Below are positions 1 through 10,153 of a DNA stretch of 64,000 bases, one piece after another. The position numbers were made by a program, and so were the translations under genes. Below the pieces are notes generated by a model. It did not search any database. It saw nothing but the letters and a program-made list of their open reading frames with translations, and was not told the origin of the DNA. Origin of the DNA: Roseovarius sp. S88. GTDB lineage: Bacteria > Pseudomonadota > Alphaproteobacteria > Rhodobacterales > Rhodobacteraceae. The stretch is taken from positions 2,273,501-2,337,500 of the forward strand of contig NZ_CP146069.1 of NCBI RefSeq assembly GCF_037023735.1, written 5' to 3'. Every line of letters starts with the position of its first letter. Position 1 is the stretch's first letter.

Positions 1-107
1 CCCGGTGCCTGTCGGATATCCTGCCAGGCCCGAGACAAGGCCGTGCTCAACATCGAAAACGTGACATGGCCCAGGTCGGGCACACCCAATGGTCGTGTTT
101 CGGTCAT
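1..107 (-). CDS. Partial protein, possibly DUF2189 family
   Basis: The N-terminal 35 codons of a gene running off the left edge on the minus strand. The ATG at 107 is preceded by a GGAGG-type ribosome binding site. The residues read like the start of Rhodobacterales DUF2189 membrane proteins (LGVPDL at the start, then a W-Q-D-x-x-x-A-P segment before the first membrane helix). The membrane part lies outside the window, so the family call is tentative and no function is proposed. Confidence 0.5.
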   Translation of the reverse strand, partial: MTETRPLGVPDLGHVTFSMLSTALSRAWQDIRQAP

Positions 108-163
108 CTCCGCCTCCACGTTCACAGCCTAACGGCGGGTGGCGATGCACGCAAAGTGGAATT

Positions 164-1573
164 TTAGAGTTGCGGCGGACATGTTTGAGGCCACTGGGTC
201 GCTTCGTGATATCCCATCGCCATGTTCAGCAAACCCCCATCGTTCCCGTGTGCCCCAATGAGTTGCAGTCCCATTGGCAGACCCGCCTCCCCAAAACCGG
301 CTGGCACGGCCACGGCGGGAAGGCCTGCCAGGCTCGTTGGGATCATCACCTCCATCCAGCGATGGTAGGTGTCCATCTGGCGACCAGCGATCTCACGCGG
401 CCAGGTATTTTCCATCGGGAACGGCCAGATTTGAGCCGTGGGCAGGGCCAGCGCGTCGTAGTCCTTCAAAAGCTGCGCGGCAGTGCGATACCAATCAGAC
501 CGGATTTCACTGGCGCGGTGCACGTCGAGCCCCGAAAGCTTACGCCCGGCCTCGATTTCCCAGACTGCCTCAGGTTTGAGTTGATTGTGAGTCGCTGGAT
601 TGTCCAGAACCTCCCCAAGTGACGCCGCCATGGACCAGCTGCGCAAAGTCGTCCAGCTGTCCCACAAAAGGTCGCGCTCGAAAGGGGCTGGGAGCGCCTC
701 AACCTGCGCACCTTCTTTGCCGAAGGTTTCAAGCGCTGTTTCGCAAAGCGCCAGTATGCCCTCTTCAAAGGCCCACGCCCCAGACCAGTCGCCGAGCCAG
801 GCGATGCGCTTGCCTTTGAGATCGGATGTTGGTGTCCCGACCGGCGCGAATCCCTGCGCATAGGGCGCATGATCGCCTTTGCCAGACATCACATCCAAAA
901 GCAGCGCAAGGTCCTGCGGCGTGCGCGCCATAGGCCCGTTGGTGGAGATGCGGTGCAGGAACATGTCCCCCGCCCCGTCATCCGGCACCCGCCCCCAGCT
1001 GGGGCGCATGCCGTAGACATTGTTCCACCCCGCCGGGTTGCGCAAGCTGCCCATCATGTCAGAGCCATCGGCAATCGACAGCATGCCAGTGGCCAAAGCC
1101 ACCGCCGCGCCACCCGACGAGCCGCCACAACTACGCGACGTGTCATAGGGGTTGGCGGTGGTGCCATGCACCGGGTTGTACGTGTGGCTGCCAAGGCCAA
1201 ACTCGGGCGTGTTGGTCTTGCCAATGATGATCGCGCCCGCCTCGTGCAAAAGAGCGACATACGGGCTGTCCTTGTCTGGCATATGGCCAGCAAAGGCAGG
1301 CGAGCCCTGAGATGTGGGAAATCCCTTGGCGTCCACGAGGTCTTTGATCGCAACCGGCAGACCATGCAAAGGCCCACTGGGTGCCGCGCCATCTGCCTCG
1401 CGCGCCTCAGACAATAGCTCCTCCGGATCACCCATCGAGACGATGGCATTCACCGTGCCGTTGACCTCGTCAATCCGCGCCAGGGTGGCCTGCATCAACG
1501 CCTCTGCACTCAGGGTCCCGTGGCGGATGCGCACGGCTTGCTCCACTGCGGAGAGCTTCAACGGATCAGACAT
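164..1573 (-). CDS. Amidase (amidase signature family)
   Basis: Amidase-signature hydrolase of 469 residues, predicted to cleave C-N amide bonds; the substrate cannot be told from sequence. The Ser-cisSer-Lys triad is visible as K77 (in VAIKD), S152 (in CGGSSGG) and S176 (in GSLRNPA), with the same 75- and 24-residue spacings as in fatty acid amide hydrolase. The usual D-T-G-G-S-I-R stretch is D-M-M-G-S-L-R here. There is no Asp/Glu-tRNA synthetase context and no gatB/gatC nearby, so GatA is unlikely. I chose the ATG at 1573 over the GTG two codons upstream because GAAGGG lies 8 bases before it. It follows prfB on the same strand after a gap of about 37 bases. Confidence 0.88.
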   Translation of the reverse strand: MSDPLKLSAVEQAVRIRHGTLSAEALMQATLARIDEVNGTVNAIVSMGDPEELLSEAREADGAAPSGPLHGLPVAIKDLVDAKGFPTSQGSPAFAGHMPDKDSPYVALLHEAGAIIIGKTNTPEFGLGSHTYNPVHGTTANPYDTSRSCGGSSGGAAVALATGMLSIADGSDMMGSLRNPAGWNNVYGMRPSWGRVPDDGAGDMFLHRISTNGPMARTPQDLALLLDVMSGKGDHAPYAQGFAPVGTPTSDLKGKRIAWLGDWSGAWAFEEGILALCETALETFGKEGAQVEALPAPFERDLLWDSWTTLRSWSMAASLGEVLDNPATHNQLKPEAVWEIEAGRKLSGLDVHRASEIRSDWYRTAAQLLKDYDALALPTAQIWPFPMENTWPREIAGRQMDTYHRWMEVMIPTSLAGLPAVAVPAGFGEAGLPMGLQLIGAHGNDGGLLNMAMGYHEATQWPQTCPPQL

Positions 1574-1609
1574 GGTCACATCCCTTCAACAGAACCCGAA
1601 CGGCAGCCC

Positions 1610-2740
1610 TTACGCCTCATCGCCCTGCGCTTCGGCGCGGCTCTTGCCGCTGACATTCATGGCAAGCGTTGCGGCCATAAAAGGATCAAGATCCCCATCC
1701 AGAACGCCTTTGGTGTCACTCGTCTCGTGGCTTGTCCGCAGGTCTTTGACCATCTGATAGGGCTGCAAGACATAAGACCGGATCTGATTGCCCCATCCCG
1801 CGTCACCCTTGGCTTCGTGCGCTTCGTTGATGGCCTGATTGCGCTTGTCGAGCTCCAGTTGATAAAGCCGCGATTTCAGAGCCTTCATGGCGATATCGCG
1901 GTTCTGGTGCTGGGATTTCTCCGAAGAGGTCACGACGATCCCAGTAGGGTGGTGCGTGATCCGCACGGCAGAATCCGTCTTGTTGACGTGCTGTCCACCC
2001 GCGCCTGAGCTTCGGTAGGTATCAAGCCGGATATCAGCGGGATTCACCTCGATCTCGATATTGTCGTCCACGACAGGATAGACCCAGACCGAACAGAAGG
2101 ATGTGTGCCGCTTGGCGGCGGAATCGAACGGCGAAATGCGCACCAGCCGGTGCACGCCAGACTCGGACTTCAACCAGCCATAGGCGTTGTGCCCCGAAAT
2201 CTTGTACGCGGCGGATTTGATCCCGGCCTCATCACCCGCCTGCTCGGATTGAAGCTCAACGGTGTACCCCTTGGCCTCAGCCCACCGCACATACATCCGC
2301 GCCAGCATCGAGGCCCAGTCACAACTTTCCGTGCCGCCTGCCCCAGCATTAATTTCAAGGAACGTGTCGTTGGCGTCCGCCTCGCCGTTCAAAAGCGCCT
2401 CAAGCTCTTTCGCAGCGGCTTTTTTGGCCAGTGCCTTGAGCGCATTTTCAGCCTCGGCCACGACCTCATCGTCCTCTTCCATCTCGCCCAGCTCGATGAG
2501 GCCGGTGTTGTCCTCCAGATCGGCCTTGATGGAGTCATGCGTGTCCATCGCATCGACCAGCGCCTGACGCTCGCGCATCAAGCCTTGCGCCTTGGCCGGA
2601 TCATCCCAAAGATTGGGGTCTTCGACCCGCGCATTGAACTCCTCCAACCGATGCTGGGCGGTCTCCCACCCCATCCGCTGGCGCAACAGCTCCAGCGAAT
2701 TCTCGATCTCAGAGACAAGCGTTTGAATTTCAGCGCGCAT
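1610..2740 (-). CDS. prfB: Peptide chain release factor 2
   Basis: RF2 recognises UGA/UAA stop codons and triggers peptide release on the ribosome. The SPF codon-recognition tripeptide is present in [11 protein letters not shown], and the catalytic GGQ is in [13 protein letters not shown]. At 376 residues it is slightly longer than E. coli RF2. The reading frame is continuous through the region where many bacteria have an autoregulatory in-frame TGA and programmed +1 frameshift, so that control is absent here. The start was set at MRAEIQ; an upstream ATG would add 14 unconserved residues. It lies downstream of the penicillin-binding protein gene on the same strand. Confidence 0.95.
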   Translation of the reverse strand: MRAEIQTLVSEIENSLELLRQRMGWETAQHRLEEFNARVEDPNLWDDPAKAQGLMRERQALVDAMDTHDSIKADLEDNTGLIELGEMEEDDEVVAEAENALKALAKKAAAKELEALLNGEADANDTFLEINAGAGGTESCDWASMLARMYVRWAEAKGYTVELQSEQAGDEAGIKSAAYKISGHNAYGWLKSESGVHRLVRISPFDSAAKRHTSFCSVWVYPVVDDNIEIEVNPADIRLDTYRSSGAGGQHVNKTDSAVRITHHPTGIVVTSSEKSQHQNRDIAMKALKSRLYQLELDKRNQAINEAHEAKGDAGWGNQIRSYVLQPYQMVKDLRTSHETSDTKGVLDGDLDPFMAATLAMNVSGKSRAEAQGDEA

Positions 2741-2825
2741 ATGGGTGATGTCCTTGGTCTGCTCAGAGCAAGGTGATAGCAAGCACGGCGCGGCGCGACA
2801 AGACGAAGGCGTTGTACGGGCTATT

Positions 2826-2843
2826 GGGTGCCGCCCACCCTAC
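2826..2843. repeat. Short GGGTG/CACCC hairpin with GTAGGG edge
   Basis: GGGTG-CCGCC-CACCC followed by TAC, so the minus strand reads GTAGGGTGGGCGG. It lies in the 140-base gap between the penicillin-binding protein gene and prfB. It resembles the GTAGGGCGGGG palindrome inside the nnr gene at 24041-24063 and may belong to the same dispersed repeat family; the match is short. Confidence 0.45.
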
Positions 2844-2883
2844 AGGAACGACACAGGATGGGTGCAAACTCAGGTTTTCGAGA

Positions 2884-5403
2884 TTAATAAAGCCCGCCGG
2901 AACTCAGATTACCGAAGCTGGATTTCTCCCCCACCTGCCCTGTGTTTCCGGTTGAGGTGGTGACTTCGCGGACCTGTTCGGTTTCGCCAGCGGCAAAAAG
3001 GTCAAAGTCGCTGCCCATGCCAAATCCACCGTCAAAGAGCAGACCGAAAATCGCCTCTTCTCCGGCACGGAAACACTCGGGCACAACATAGTCGCCATAG
3101 GTGCCTTCGGGCAGACGCGCGCCTGTGAACCGGTCGATGTTGATGAATTCACACTCCTCAGGAACACGGAAACTTGCGCCACCATACTTCTCAATGGCCT
3201 TGGACATGAACGCCTGAAAAACCGGACCACACATGGTTGAGCCAAATGCGTTGGGGCCAAGTCCGCGCGGCTGGTCATAGCCGATGTAACAGCCTGCCGC
3301 GATGTTGGATGAAAAGCCCACAAACCAGACATCCCGCGCATCGTTGGTCGTTCCGGTTTTGCCTGCTATCGGAATGGGCAGGTTGATGGCACCTGACGCC
3401 GTGCCACGATCCACCACGCCTTGCATCATCGAGGTGATCTGATAGGCGGTGACGGCATCCATCACACGGCGGCGATCCGAGGTGATCTTGGGCGATAGGT
3501 TGCGCGCGATGCCGGGATCGTCGCATTCCTCGCAATTGCGCGGATCGTGGCGATAGACGGTTTTGCCATACCTATCCTGCACCCGGTCCACCAGCGTCGG
3601 GCGCACCTGTTCACCTCCATTGGCAAACATCGCATAAGCCGAAACCATTTTGTAAAGCGTGGTTTCTTCCGACCCCAGAGAATTGGCCAGAAACGCGCCC
3701 ATGCGGTCATAGACACCAAAGCGTTCAGCATAATAGGCCACCGTGTCCATACCGACCTCTTGAGCAAGGCGGATGGTCATCAGGTTGCGTGATTGCTCAA
3801 TCCCCGTGCGCAGCGGCGTGGGGCCATAAAAGCGATTTGACGAGTTCTTAGGCCGCCACAGGCCCTGCGGCGTATCGATTTCAATCGGCGCGTCCACCAC
3901 GATGGTGGCTGGCGAATAGCCGCTGTCGAGCGCTGCGGCATAGACGAAAGGCTTGAAGCTCGACCCCGGCTGACGCTGGGCCTGTGTGGCGCGGTTGAAA
4001 ACCGAGTGCTGGTAAGAAAACCCACCCTGCATCGCCAGAACGCGGCCGGTGTTGACGTCCATCGCCACAAAGCCGCCTTGCACCTCGGGTACCTGACGCA
4101 GTGACCAGCGCGCAAAGCTGCCATCCTCATTTAGAAGGCGGCGCACATAAACCACTTCGCCCTTTTCAAAGGTTTGTTGGAAGTTGCCAGGAAGCCAGCC
4201 AATATCCTTACGCGGCACAATCTGCGGCTCGGCCTCGGATTCGCGAATGCGATCCAGTCCAATGCGCATCTGCTGATCCCCGATCTCAAGGATAACGGCG
4301 GGGAACCATTGACCATTGAGCACGATGTCGCGCGCAACGTCCGCTTCTTCCAAAGCCGCACGCCATGCCTCTTCCGAGGCGAGCGCCTCTTGCGGCAGGA
4401 TGATCTCTGTGCCCCGCCATTTGCCAAGACCGCGGTCGTAAATCTCAAGCTGGCGACGCAGCGCCTCTGCGGCCTCTTCCTGCAATTCGGGGTCGATCGT
4501 TGCCCGGACAGTCAGGCCACCGGTGAAAAACTCGCCCTCACCAAAATCACGGCTCAGCTGACGGCGAATTTCATCGGTGAAGTAATCACGCGGCGGAAGC
4601 TGGGCAGAAAACGGTTCAAAATCCCCGTTCTGCACCGACAAGAGCGGCGCTTCGACTTCGCTCTCGTAGGTCGCCTTGTCGATATAGCCGTTCTCGTACA
4701 TCTCTTCGAGCACGAAGTCGCGGCGCTCTTTCAGCCGGTCTTTCTGACGCACAGGGTGAAAATCAGACGGCGCTTTGGGCATGGATGCCAGAAAGGCCGC
4801 CTCGTGCGGGGCCAGTTCGCTGAGCGATTTGTTGAAGTAAGTCTGAGCAGCAGCCGCCACTCCGTAGGAGTTTTGCCCTAGGAAAATCTCATTGAGGTAC
4901 AGCTCAAGAATATCATCTTTCTCTAGCGTGCCCTCGATCCGCGTCGCCAGGATGATCTCTTTGATCTTGCGTTCAATGCGCCGGTCCCCAGACAGCAGGA
5001 AATTCTTCATCACCTGTTGTGTGATCGTCGAAGCACCACGCACAGTAGCGCCACGGGTTTGCACCGCCTCATACATGGCCGCCGCAATTCCGCGCGCATC
5101 ATAACCTTTGTGGTTGTAAAAATTCTTATCCTCGGCGGAGATGAACGCCTGTTTCACCAGATCGGGAATATCCTCAGCGGGCGTAAACAACCGTCTTTCG
5201 CGCGCAAATTCGTCAATGATCACACCTTCGCCGGAATAGATGCGGCTGATCGTAGGCGGGGCATAATTGGCCAAAGACTCGTGGCTTGGCAGATCTCGGC
5301 CATAAACATGAAAAATCGCGCCGATGCTAACAGCCACCACCACCACGCCCAGCGTTGCCAAGCTGAAAATCGTACCAAAGAAGCTTAGGATCAGTCTCAA
5401 CAC
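2884..5403 (-). CDS. mrcA: Penicillin-binding protein 1A (class A)
   Basis: Bifunctional peptidoglycan synthase of 839 residues, anchored by an N-terminal helix (about residues 3-30) with the rest in the periplasm. The glycosyltransferase domain has catalytic E91 in EDKNFYNHKG and the stretch around 123-135 (RGASTITQQ). An insert domain follows, then the transpeptidase domain with SSFK (481-484), SRN (538-540) and KTGT (682-685). It polymerises lipid II and cross-links stem peptides. The gene lies between the cell-wall amidase gene upstream and prfB downstream, a grouping familiar from alphaproteobacteria. A cysteine cluster (CEEC, about residues 624-627) in the transpeptidase part could bind metal or form disulfides. 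Confidence 0.95.
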   Translation of the reverse strand: MLRLILSFFGTIFSLATLGVVVVAVSIGAIFHVYGRDLPSHESLANYAPPTISRIYSGEGVIIDEFARERRLFTPAEDIPDLVKQAFISAEDKNFYNHKGYDARGIAAAMYEAVQTRGATVRGASTITQQVMKNFLLSGDRRIERKIKEIILATRIEGTLEKDDILELYLNEIFLGQNSYGVAAAAQTYFNKSLSELAPHEAAFLASMPKAPSDFHPVRQKDRLKERRDFVLEEMYENGYIDKATYESEVEAPLLSVQNGDFEPFSAQLPPRDYFTDEIRRQLSRDFGEGEFFTGGLTVRATIDPELQEEAAEALRRQLEIYDRGLGKWRGTEIILPQEALASEEAWRAALEEADVARDIVLNGQWFPAVILEIGDQQMRIGLDRIRESEAEPQIVPRKDIGWLPGNFQQTFEKGEVVYVRRLLNEDGSFARWSLRQVPEVQGGFVAMDVNTGRVLAMQGGFSYQHSVFNRATQAQRQPGSSFKPFVYAAALDSGYSPATIVVDAPIEIDTPQGLWRPKNSSNRFYGPTPLRTGIEQSRNLMTIRLAQEVGMDTVAYYAERFGVYDRMGAFLANSLGSEETTLYKMVSAYAMFANGGEQVRPTLVDRVQDRYGKTVYRHDPRNCEECDDPGIARNLSPKITSDRRRVMDAVTAYQITSMMQGVVDRGTASGAINLPIPIAGKTGTTNDARDVWFVGFSSNIAAGCYIGYDQPRGLGPNAFGSTMCGPVFQAFMSKAIEKYGGASFRVPEECEFINIDRFTGARLPEGTYGDYVVPECFRAGEEAIFGLLFDGGFGMGSDFDLFAAGETEQVREVTTSTGNTGQVGEKSSFGNLSSGGLY

Positions 5404-5491
5404 GTCTGAATATCCTTTGAATTGATCTTCATATAGGCATCCCGATTTGCAGCGTCAAAACACATTCCGGCAGCGGCAAAGCGCGGGCGGG

Positions 5492-6709
5492 TCATTGCCG
5501 CACCAGATCGGCTTGGGCTGCGTCCGAGATACGCCACGTCTGTATGGCTTGAACAACTGCCTTGGCCATTTCGTTCCGCCAGCCAGGATCAGTGATGTTA
5601 GTGCGGTCCCGTTCTGAGGACAAAAATCCCAATTCCAGCAAAACTGACGGAATATCTGGTGACTTGAGCACCGAAAACCCTGCGGACCGTAGGGGACGAG
5701 AATTCAGCGGCAAGCCCTGTTCTTCAATTCCGGCTTTCAGGCTTTTGGCGAATTCTTCTGCGCGTGGCTGGGTTTCCTGACGCGCCAGATCCATAAGAAC
5801 GTCGGCCACGACATCATCGCTTTCGCTCAGGTCAATACCTGCGAGAATATCCGCCCTGTCGTGACGCTCGGCAAGTGCGGCAGAAGCCTTATCCGACGCG
5901 CTGTCCGACAGCGTGTAGACTGTGGCCCCATTGGCGCGGCCCTCGCTTAAGGCATCGGCATGGAACGAAATAAAGAGGTCGGCTTGAACCTGATGCGCCA
6001 GAGCAACGCGGCCCTCCAACGAGACGAAAATATCCTCCTCCCGCGTCAGGATCACGTCAAATCCCCCCGCACGAAGCAGCATGACTTTCAGTTCCTTGGA
6101 AAAGGCCAACATCAGTTCTTTTTCATTGACGCCGCCCTGCTCGGCACCGGGATCAATGCCGCCATGACCAGGATCGATCACAACGACCAAAGGCGTATCG
6201 CCACGCTGGCGTGGGCGAATAACGCCTTTCAGCGGTGTTCCTGTCGCCTCCCACCCTGGCAGATCAGGCGCACCAGATGCGGCCGCAAAGCGCTCTGCGT
6301 CCATGTTTTCCAACTGGATGGTCAAAATCGCAGCGCCCGTCTGCGTCGCAATGGCCATATCGGCCCCTGCCACGCCATAAGGCCCGGCCAGATCGACCAC
6401 CATGCGGGACCAACCAGGGCGAAATCCCCCCATGCGCACCGCAACTGCGCGCTCAGAGCGGTCAAAACTCTCGGGCGCTGCCTCTCGCCAATCCACTTCG
6501 CGGAAATCCATGACAAGACGCGGCGGGCTTTCCAGGGTAAAGACGCGCCACGGCACGCCCTGGCTCAGCTGCAGGCGCAGTTCAACGCCATTCCGCGTAT
6601 CAACGATCTCTGACGCGGCTTCGTCAAAGCGCGCCAGACCGCTAAAGTTTTGCGCCACCGCCAGTGACGCCCATAGCGCCATGACACATCCCAGTATGAC
6701 CCGGATCAT
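5492..6709 (-). CDS. amiC: N-acetylmuramoyl-L-alanine amidase with AMIN domain
   Basis: Periplasmic zinc amidase that removes stem peptides from glycan strands, probably at division. It has a signal peptide ending near A19-Q20, an AMIN domain over about residues 22-135, and an Amidase_3 domain from about 174. Zinc ligands are H182 (DPGHGG), E196 (NEKEL) and H250 (ISFHAD), with the catalytic Glu in the C-terminal LLELGFLSS. At 405 residues it matches the AmiA/B/C class. It is followed on the same strand by the PBP1A gene, which fits coordinated wall turnover. Confidence 0.93.
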   Translation of the reverse strand: MIRVILGCVMALWASLAVAQNFSGLARFDEAASEIVDTRNGVELRLQLSQGVPWRVFTLESPPRLVMDFREVDWREAAPESFDRSERAVAVRMGGFRPGWSRMVVDLAGPYGVAGADMAIATQTGAAILTIQLENMDAERFAAASGAPDLPGWEATGTPLKGVIRPRQRGDTPLVVVIDPGHGGIDPGAEQGGVNEKELMLAFSKELKVMLLRAGGFDVILTREEDIFVSLEGRVALAHQVQADLFISFHADALSEGRANGATVYTLSDSASDKASAALAERHDRADILAGIDLSESDDVVADVLMDLARQETQPRAEEFAKSLKAGIEEQGLPLNSRPLRSAGFSVLKSPDIPSVLLELGFLSSERDRTNITDPGWRNEMAKAVVQAIQTWRISDAAQADLVRQ

Positions 6710-6789
6710 TTCTGCTCGCCTGCCGTAAGGTCTGATTTTGCCTCAGCTTACACCAGCGCGCAGCGATTGCCCACTTAATCTTGCCCCAC

Positions 6790-7944
6790 TTAAGCTTGCT
6801 GTAACCGCGCATCCATAAACGCCTTAAGCCGCGCAAGCCCTTCTTCAATGTCCTCGGTGGAACGTGCATAGGAAAACCGCAAGGTGCCTGCGCCGCGCTC
6901 GGGGTCAAAATCCAGGCCAGGGGTCACGGCCACCCCCGCGTTCTCAAGTATCTCGGCCGCAAAGGCACGGCTGTCTTGGGTCAGGTGACTGACATCGGCA
7001 TAGACGTAGAACGCGCCATCAGGCGGCGCGATGCGATCAAACCCAGCCTTCGGCAAGCCTTCCAGCATCAATGCACGGTTGGCCTTGTAAACATCCATAT
7101 TCGCCTGCAATTCATCGTCGCAGTCCATCGCCGCTAGGGCAGTAAGCTGGCTGGCATGTGGTGGGCAAATAAAGAGATTTTGCGCGAGACGTTCCACCAC
7201 GCGCACGTGATCTTCGGGCACGACCATCCAGCCCACGCGCCAGCCTGTCATCGAGAAATATTTGGAAAACGAATTGATCACATAAGCCTCGTCGCTGATT
7301 TCCAGCGCGGTGACGGCCTTCGCCTCATATTCGATGCCATGATAAATCTCGTCGCTGATGAAACTGGCCCCCTGCGCGGCGGCGGCCTGCATCAGCGCAC
7401 TCAGTGATACGCGATCCAGCATCGTGCCGGTGGGATTCGCGGGGCTGGCCACCATCAGCCCATCCAGATTGAGACCTTCCAGATCGCCGGGCACCGGTTG
7501 CAGGCGATTTTCCGCTGCGGTTTCAATATCAACCGGTGTCAGCGCGAGGGACTTTAGAATCTGACGGTAGCTGGGATAGCCCGGCGCGCCGATGCCAACG
7601 CGCGCGCCTGTGTCAAAAAGCGCCGTGAAGGCCAGAATAAACGCCCCCGACGACCCGGGCGTGATCACCACACGATCCGGCGACAGGTCAACGTTGTACC
7701 ATTCGCCGTAAAGTTTTGCGATACGCGCCCTGAGCTGCGGCAGCCCAAGTGCCACGGTATAGCCCATCGCATCGGTCGCCATGGACTTGGCCAGCGCCTC
7801 GCGCGCGCCTTCCGGCGCAGGAGTTCCGGGCTGGCCCACTTCCATGTGGATGATGTGCCGCCCCGCTTCTTCGGCCTGGCGCGCAGCTTCCATGACATCC
7901 ATCACGATGAAAGGATCAACCTCGGACCGGCTTGAGTTTCGCAT
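6790..7944 (-). CDS. Class I/II PLP-dependent aminotransferase
   Basis: Fold-type I aminotransferase of 384 residues. The PLP lysine is K228 in SFSKYFSMTGWR; N170 (SPANPTG), D198 (SDEIYHG) and R236 complete the cofactor site. The family covers aspartate, aromatic and branched-chain aminotransferases, and the amino donor cannot be decided by eye. The gene is divergent from the M48 protease gene with about 60 bases between the starts. Confidence 0.9.
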   Translation of the reverse strand: MRNSSRSEVDPFIVMDVMEAARQAEEAGRHIIHMEVGQPGTPAPEGAREALAKSMATDAMGYTVALGLPQLRARIAKLYGEWYNVDLSPDRVVITPGSSGAFILAFTALFDTGARVGIGAPGYPSYRQILKSLALTPVDIETAAENRLQPVPGDLEGLNLDGLMVASPANPTGTMLDRVSLSALMQAAAAQGASFISDEIYHGIEYEAKAVTALEISDEAYVINSFSKYFSMTGWRVGWMVVPEDHVRVVERLAQNLFICPPHASQLTALAAMDCDDELQANMDVYKANRALMLEGLPKAGFDRIAPPDGAFYVYADVSHLTQDSRAFAAEILENAGVAVTPGLDFDPERGAGTLRFSYARSTEDIEEGLARLKAFMDARLQQA

Positions 7945-8007
7945 GTGCTTCCCCGTAAACTGCGCTAACGTTTAGATGGGTTTCACTTGGAAAGCGCGAC
8001 GCCGTCA

Positions 8008-9348
8008 ATGTCTCTCTCGCACATCTTACGTATTCTGACCGCAAGCGCCCTGTTGGCGATGCTCCTGGTGCTGCCAGCACGGGCGCAGACCATCCTGCGC
8101 GATCCCGATATCGAACACGCCCTCAAACAGCTTGCCGCGCCCGTCTTGCGCGCTGCCGGATTGGGCACGGCGGGCATGCGGATACTCGTCATTGACGATG
8201 GCTCTCTCAATGCCTTTGTTATTGATCGGAATCATATTTTCCTCAATTCCGGCCTGATCCAGCGCATGGAAACACCTGACATGCTGCAATCGGTGATCGC
8301 GCATGAGGCCGCCCATATCACCAACGGGCATCTCACGCGACGCCCCATCAACCTGCGCAATGCGCGTACTGCGGCGGGGATTGGCTCTGCCCTGGCTGCC
8401 ATTGCTGCAATCGCCGCAGGCGGCGGCGGAGAGGCCGCCAGCGCAGCGGCGCTGGGCGCACAGAACACAGCACAGCGGCTTTTCTTTGTCCACACTCGCG
8501 CCGAGGAAAACGCGGCGGATCAAAGCGGTTTACGTTACCTGGTCGATGCCGGGATCAGCACCGACGGTGCATTGAAGGTGCTTGACCTCTTCCGCGGGCA
8601 AGAACTGTTGTCTCGCCGACGGCAAGATCCCTACGCGCGTACCCATCCCTTGTCACAAGATCGCTACCGCACAGTACAACGGCTCAGCCAGGCCTACTCT
8701 GGCCGTGACACACCCAAAGACACTGCGGCCTGGTACTGGTTCATGCGCGCCAAGGGTAAGCTTTCCGCCTTTCAACGGTCGCCCAAATGGACCCTCAATC
8801 GCGCAGGCGAATCCGGTTATGCCGACATAAAAGCGATGCGCGAGGCGGTCGCCTGGCACCGGCGTTCCAATCTCAAACGCGCTCTACCTTTGATAGACAA
8901 GGCCATCGCGGCCAATCCGAATGATCCCTACTACTATGAACTCAAAGGACAGATTCTGATGGAAAGTCGGCAGTTCGACGCCGCCGCAAGCGCCTATGGC
9001 CGTGCCGCGAAGCTTGCTCCGCGCAATGCTCTGATACAGGGCTCATTTGGACGCGCCCTATTGGCCACGGGCCAGACCAAGAAAGCGTTGCAACTGCTTG
9101 AAAAATCTCGGGCATCAGATGGTCGAGACCCTCGGCTTTTGCGCGATATGGCTACGGCCTATGCCAAGCTTGGCAATGCGGGGATGGCATCGGTGGTCAC
9201 TGCGGAGCGCTACGCGATGGTCAACCGTCTGGAGGACGCCGCGATCCATGCCACGCGCGCAACAGGGCTTTTACCTCAGGGCTCAGCAGGGTATCGAAGA
9301 GCGCAAGACATCCTGTCGGCCGCCAAGCGTGCCGCCCGAAACAAATAG
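8008..9348 (+). CDS. M48 family metalloprotease with TPR C-terminus (BepA/YfgC-like)
   Basis: Exported zinc metalloprotease. A signal peptide ends around A25-R-A-Q. The zinc motif is H99-E-A-A-H103, with E167 (ENAAD) as third ligand. A glycine/alanine-rich segment (about 123-150) sits between them, and the C-terminal half carries TPR-type helices (for example around residues 285-400). This architecture is that of BepA, which degrades or assists misassembled outer-membrane proteins; that role is inferred. I chose the ATG at 8008 because it gives a clean signal peptide; a TTG lies 21 bases upstream. A DsbA-like gene follows after 17 bases, suggesting a periplasmic quality-control operon. Confidence 0.9.
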   Translation: MSLSHILRILTASALLAMLLVLPARAQTILRDPDIEHALKQLAAPVLRAAGLGTAGMRILVIDDGSLNAFVIDRNHIFLNSGLIQRMETPDMLQSVIAHEAAHITNGHLTRRPINLRNARTAAGIGSALAAIAAIAAGGGGEAASAAALGAQNTAQRLFFVHTRAEENAADQSGLRYLVDAGISTDGALKVLDLFRGQELLSRRRQDPYARTHPLSQDRYRTVQRLSQAYSGRDTPKDTAAWYWFMRAKGKLSAFQRSPKWTLNRAGESGYADIKAMREAVAWHRRSNLKRALPLIDKAIAANPNDPYYYELKGQILMESRQFDAAASAYGRAAKLAPRNALIQGSFGRALLATGQTKKALQLLEKSRASDGRDPRLLRDMATAYAKLGNAGMASVVTAERYAMVNRLEDAAIHATRATGLLPQGSAGYRRAQDILSAAKRAARNK

Positions 9349-9365
9349 GATTTGGGAGAGAGAGA

Positions 9366-10112
9366 ATGAAAAACTGGCTTACGACCGTAGTGGCCCTCAC
9401 CGCTCTCGCCCTACCCGCACATAGCCTTGATCTTGACAGGATGAGCGATGCCGAGCGCGAGGCGTTTCGTGCCGAAATTCGGGAATATCTTTTGGAAAAC
9501 CCCGAAGTGATCATGGAGGCAGTCGCCGTTCTGGAACAGCGCGAAGCCGCGCAACAGGCCGAAGCCGACATGGCCTTGGTCGCCGCCAATGAAGACGCGC
9601 TTTTTGAGGACACGCATTCCTTGGTGGGCGGCAACCCTGACGGCGATATCACGCTAGTTGAGTTTATCGACTACCGATGTGGTTTTTGTCGACGTGCCCA
9701 TCCTGAGATCGAAAACCTACTCGAAACTGATGGAAACATCCGCCTGATTGTAAAGGAATTTCCCATTCTTGGAGAGGATTCTGTAACCGCATCACGCTTT
9801 GCCATTGCGGTGAAACAACTCGTTGGCGACGAGGAATACAAGACCGTGCACGACGCCTTGATCGCCCTGCCAGGTGAAGTATCCGAACCGGCGTTGCGAC
9901 GGCTCAGCGATACGTTTGGCCTGCCCACTGATGACATTCTCGCGCATATGGAAAGCGATGAAGTGACCGAAGTGATCGCGTCCAATCACGCCTTGGCGCA
10001 ACGCCTGCGCATCTCTGGTACGCCGACATTTGTCATGCAAAACCAGATGCTGCGCGGCTTTGTTCCAGCGGATGAAATGCTGACTCTGGCAGAAGCGCTG
10101 CGGGCCGAGTAA
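9366..10112 (+). CDS. DsbA family thioredoxin-like protein
   Basis: Periplasmic thiol oxidoreductase of 248 residues with a signal peptide (about 1-20), a helical N-terminal extension, and a thioredoxin fold with active site C105-G-F-C108 in DYRCGFCRRAHPE. The cis-proline loop is seen in SGTPTFVM near residue 221. The extension and CGFC site resemble the Com1/ScsC type of DsbA rather than classical DsbA. It follows the M48 protease gene closely and probably shares its transcript. A GGGAGAGAGA ribosome binding site precedes the ATG. Confidence 0.9.
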   Translation: MKNWLTTVVALTALALPAHSLDLDRMSDAEREAFRAEIREYLLENPEVIMEAVAVLEQREAAQQAEADMALVAANEDALFEDTHSLVGGNPDGDITLVEFIDYRCGFCRRAHPEIENLLETDGNIRLIVKEFPILGEDSVTASRFAIAVKQLVGDEEYKTVHDALIALPGEVSEPALRRLSDTFGLPTDDILAHMESDEVTEVIASNHALAQRLRISGTPTFVMQNQMLRGFVPADEMLTLAEALRAE

Positions 10113-10153
10113 CGGAGTTTAAAACCAGACTGCAAAGCATTGAGATATAACAC

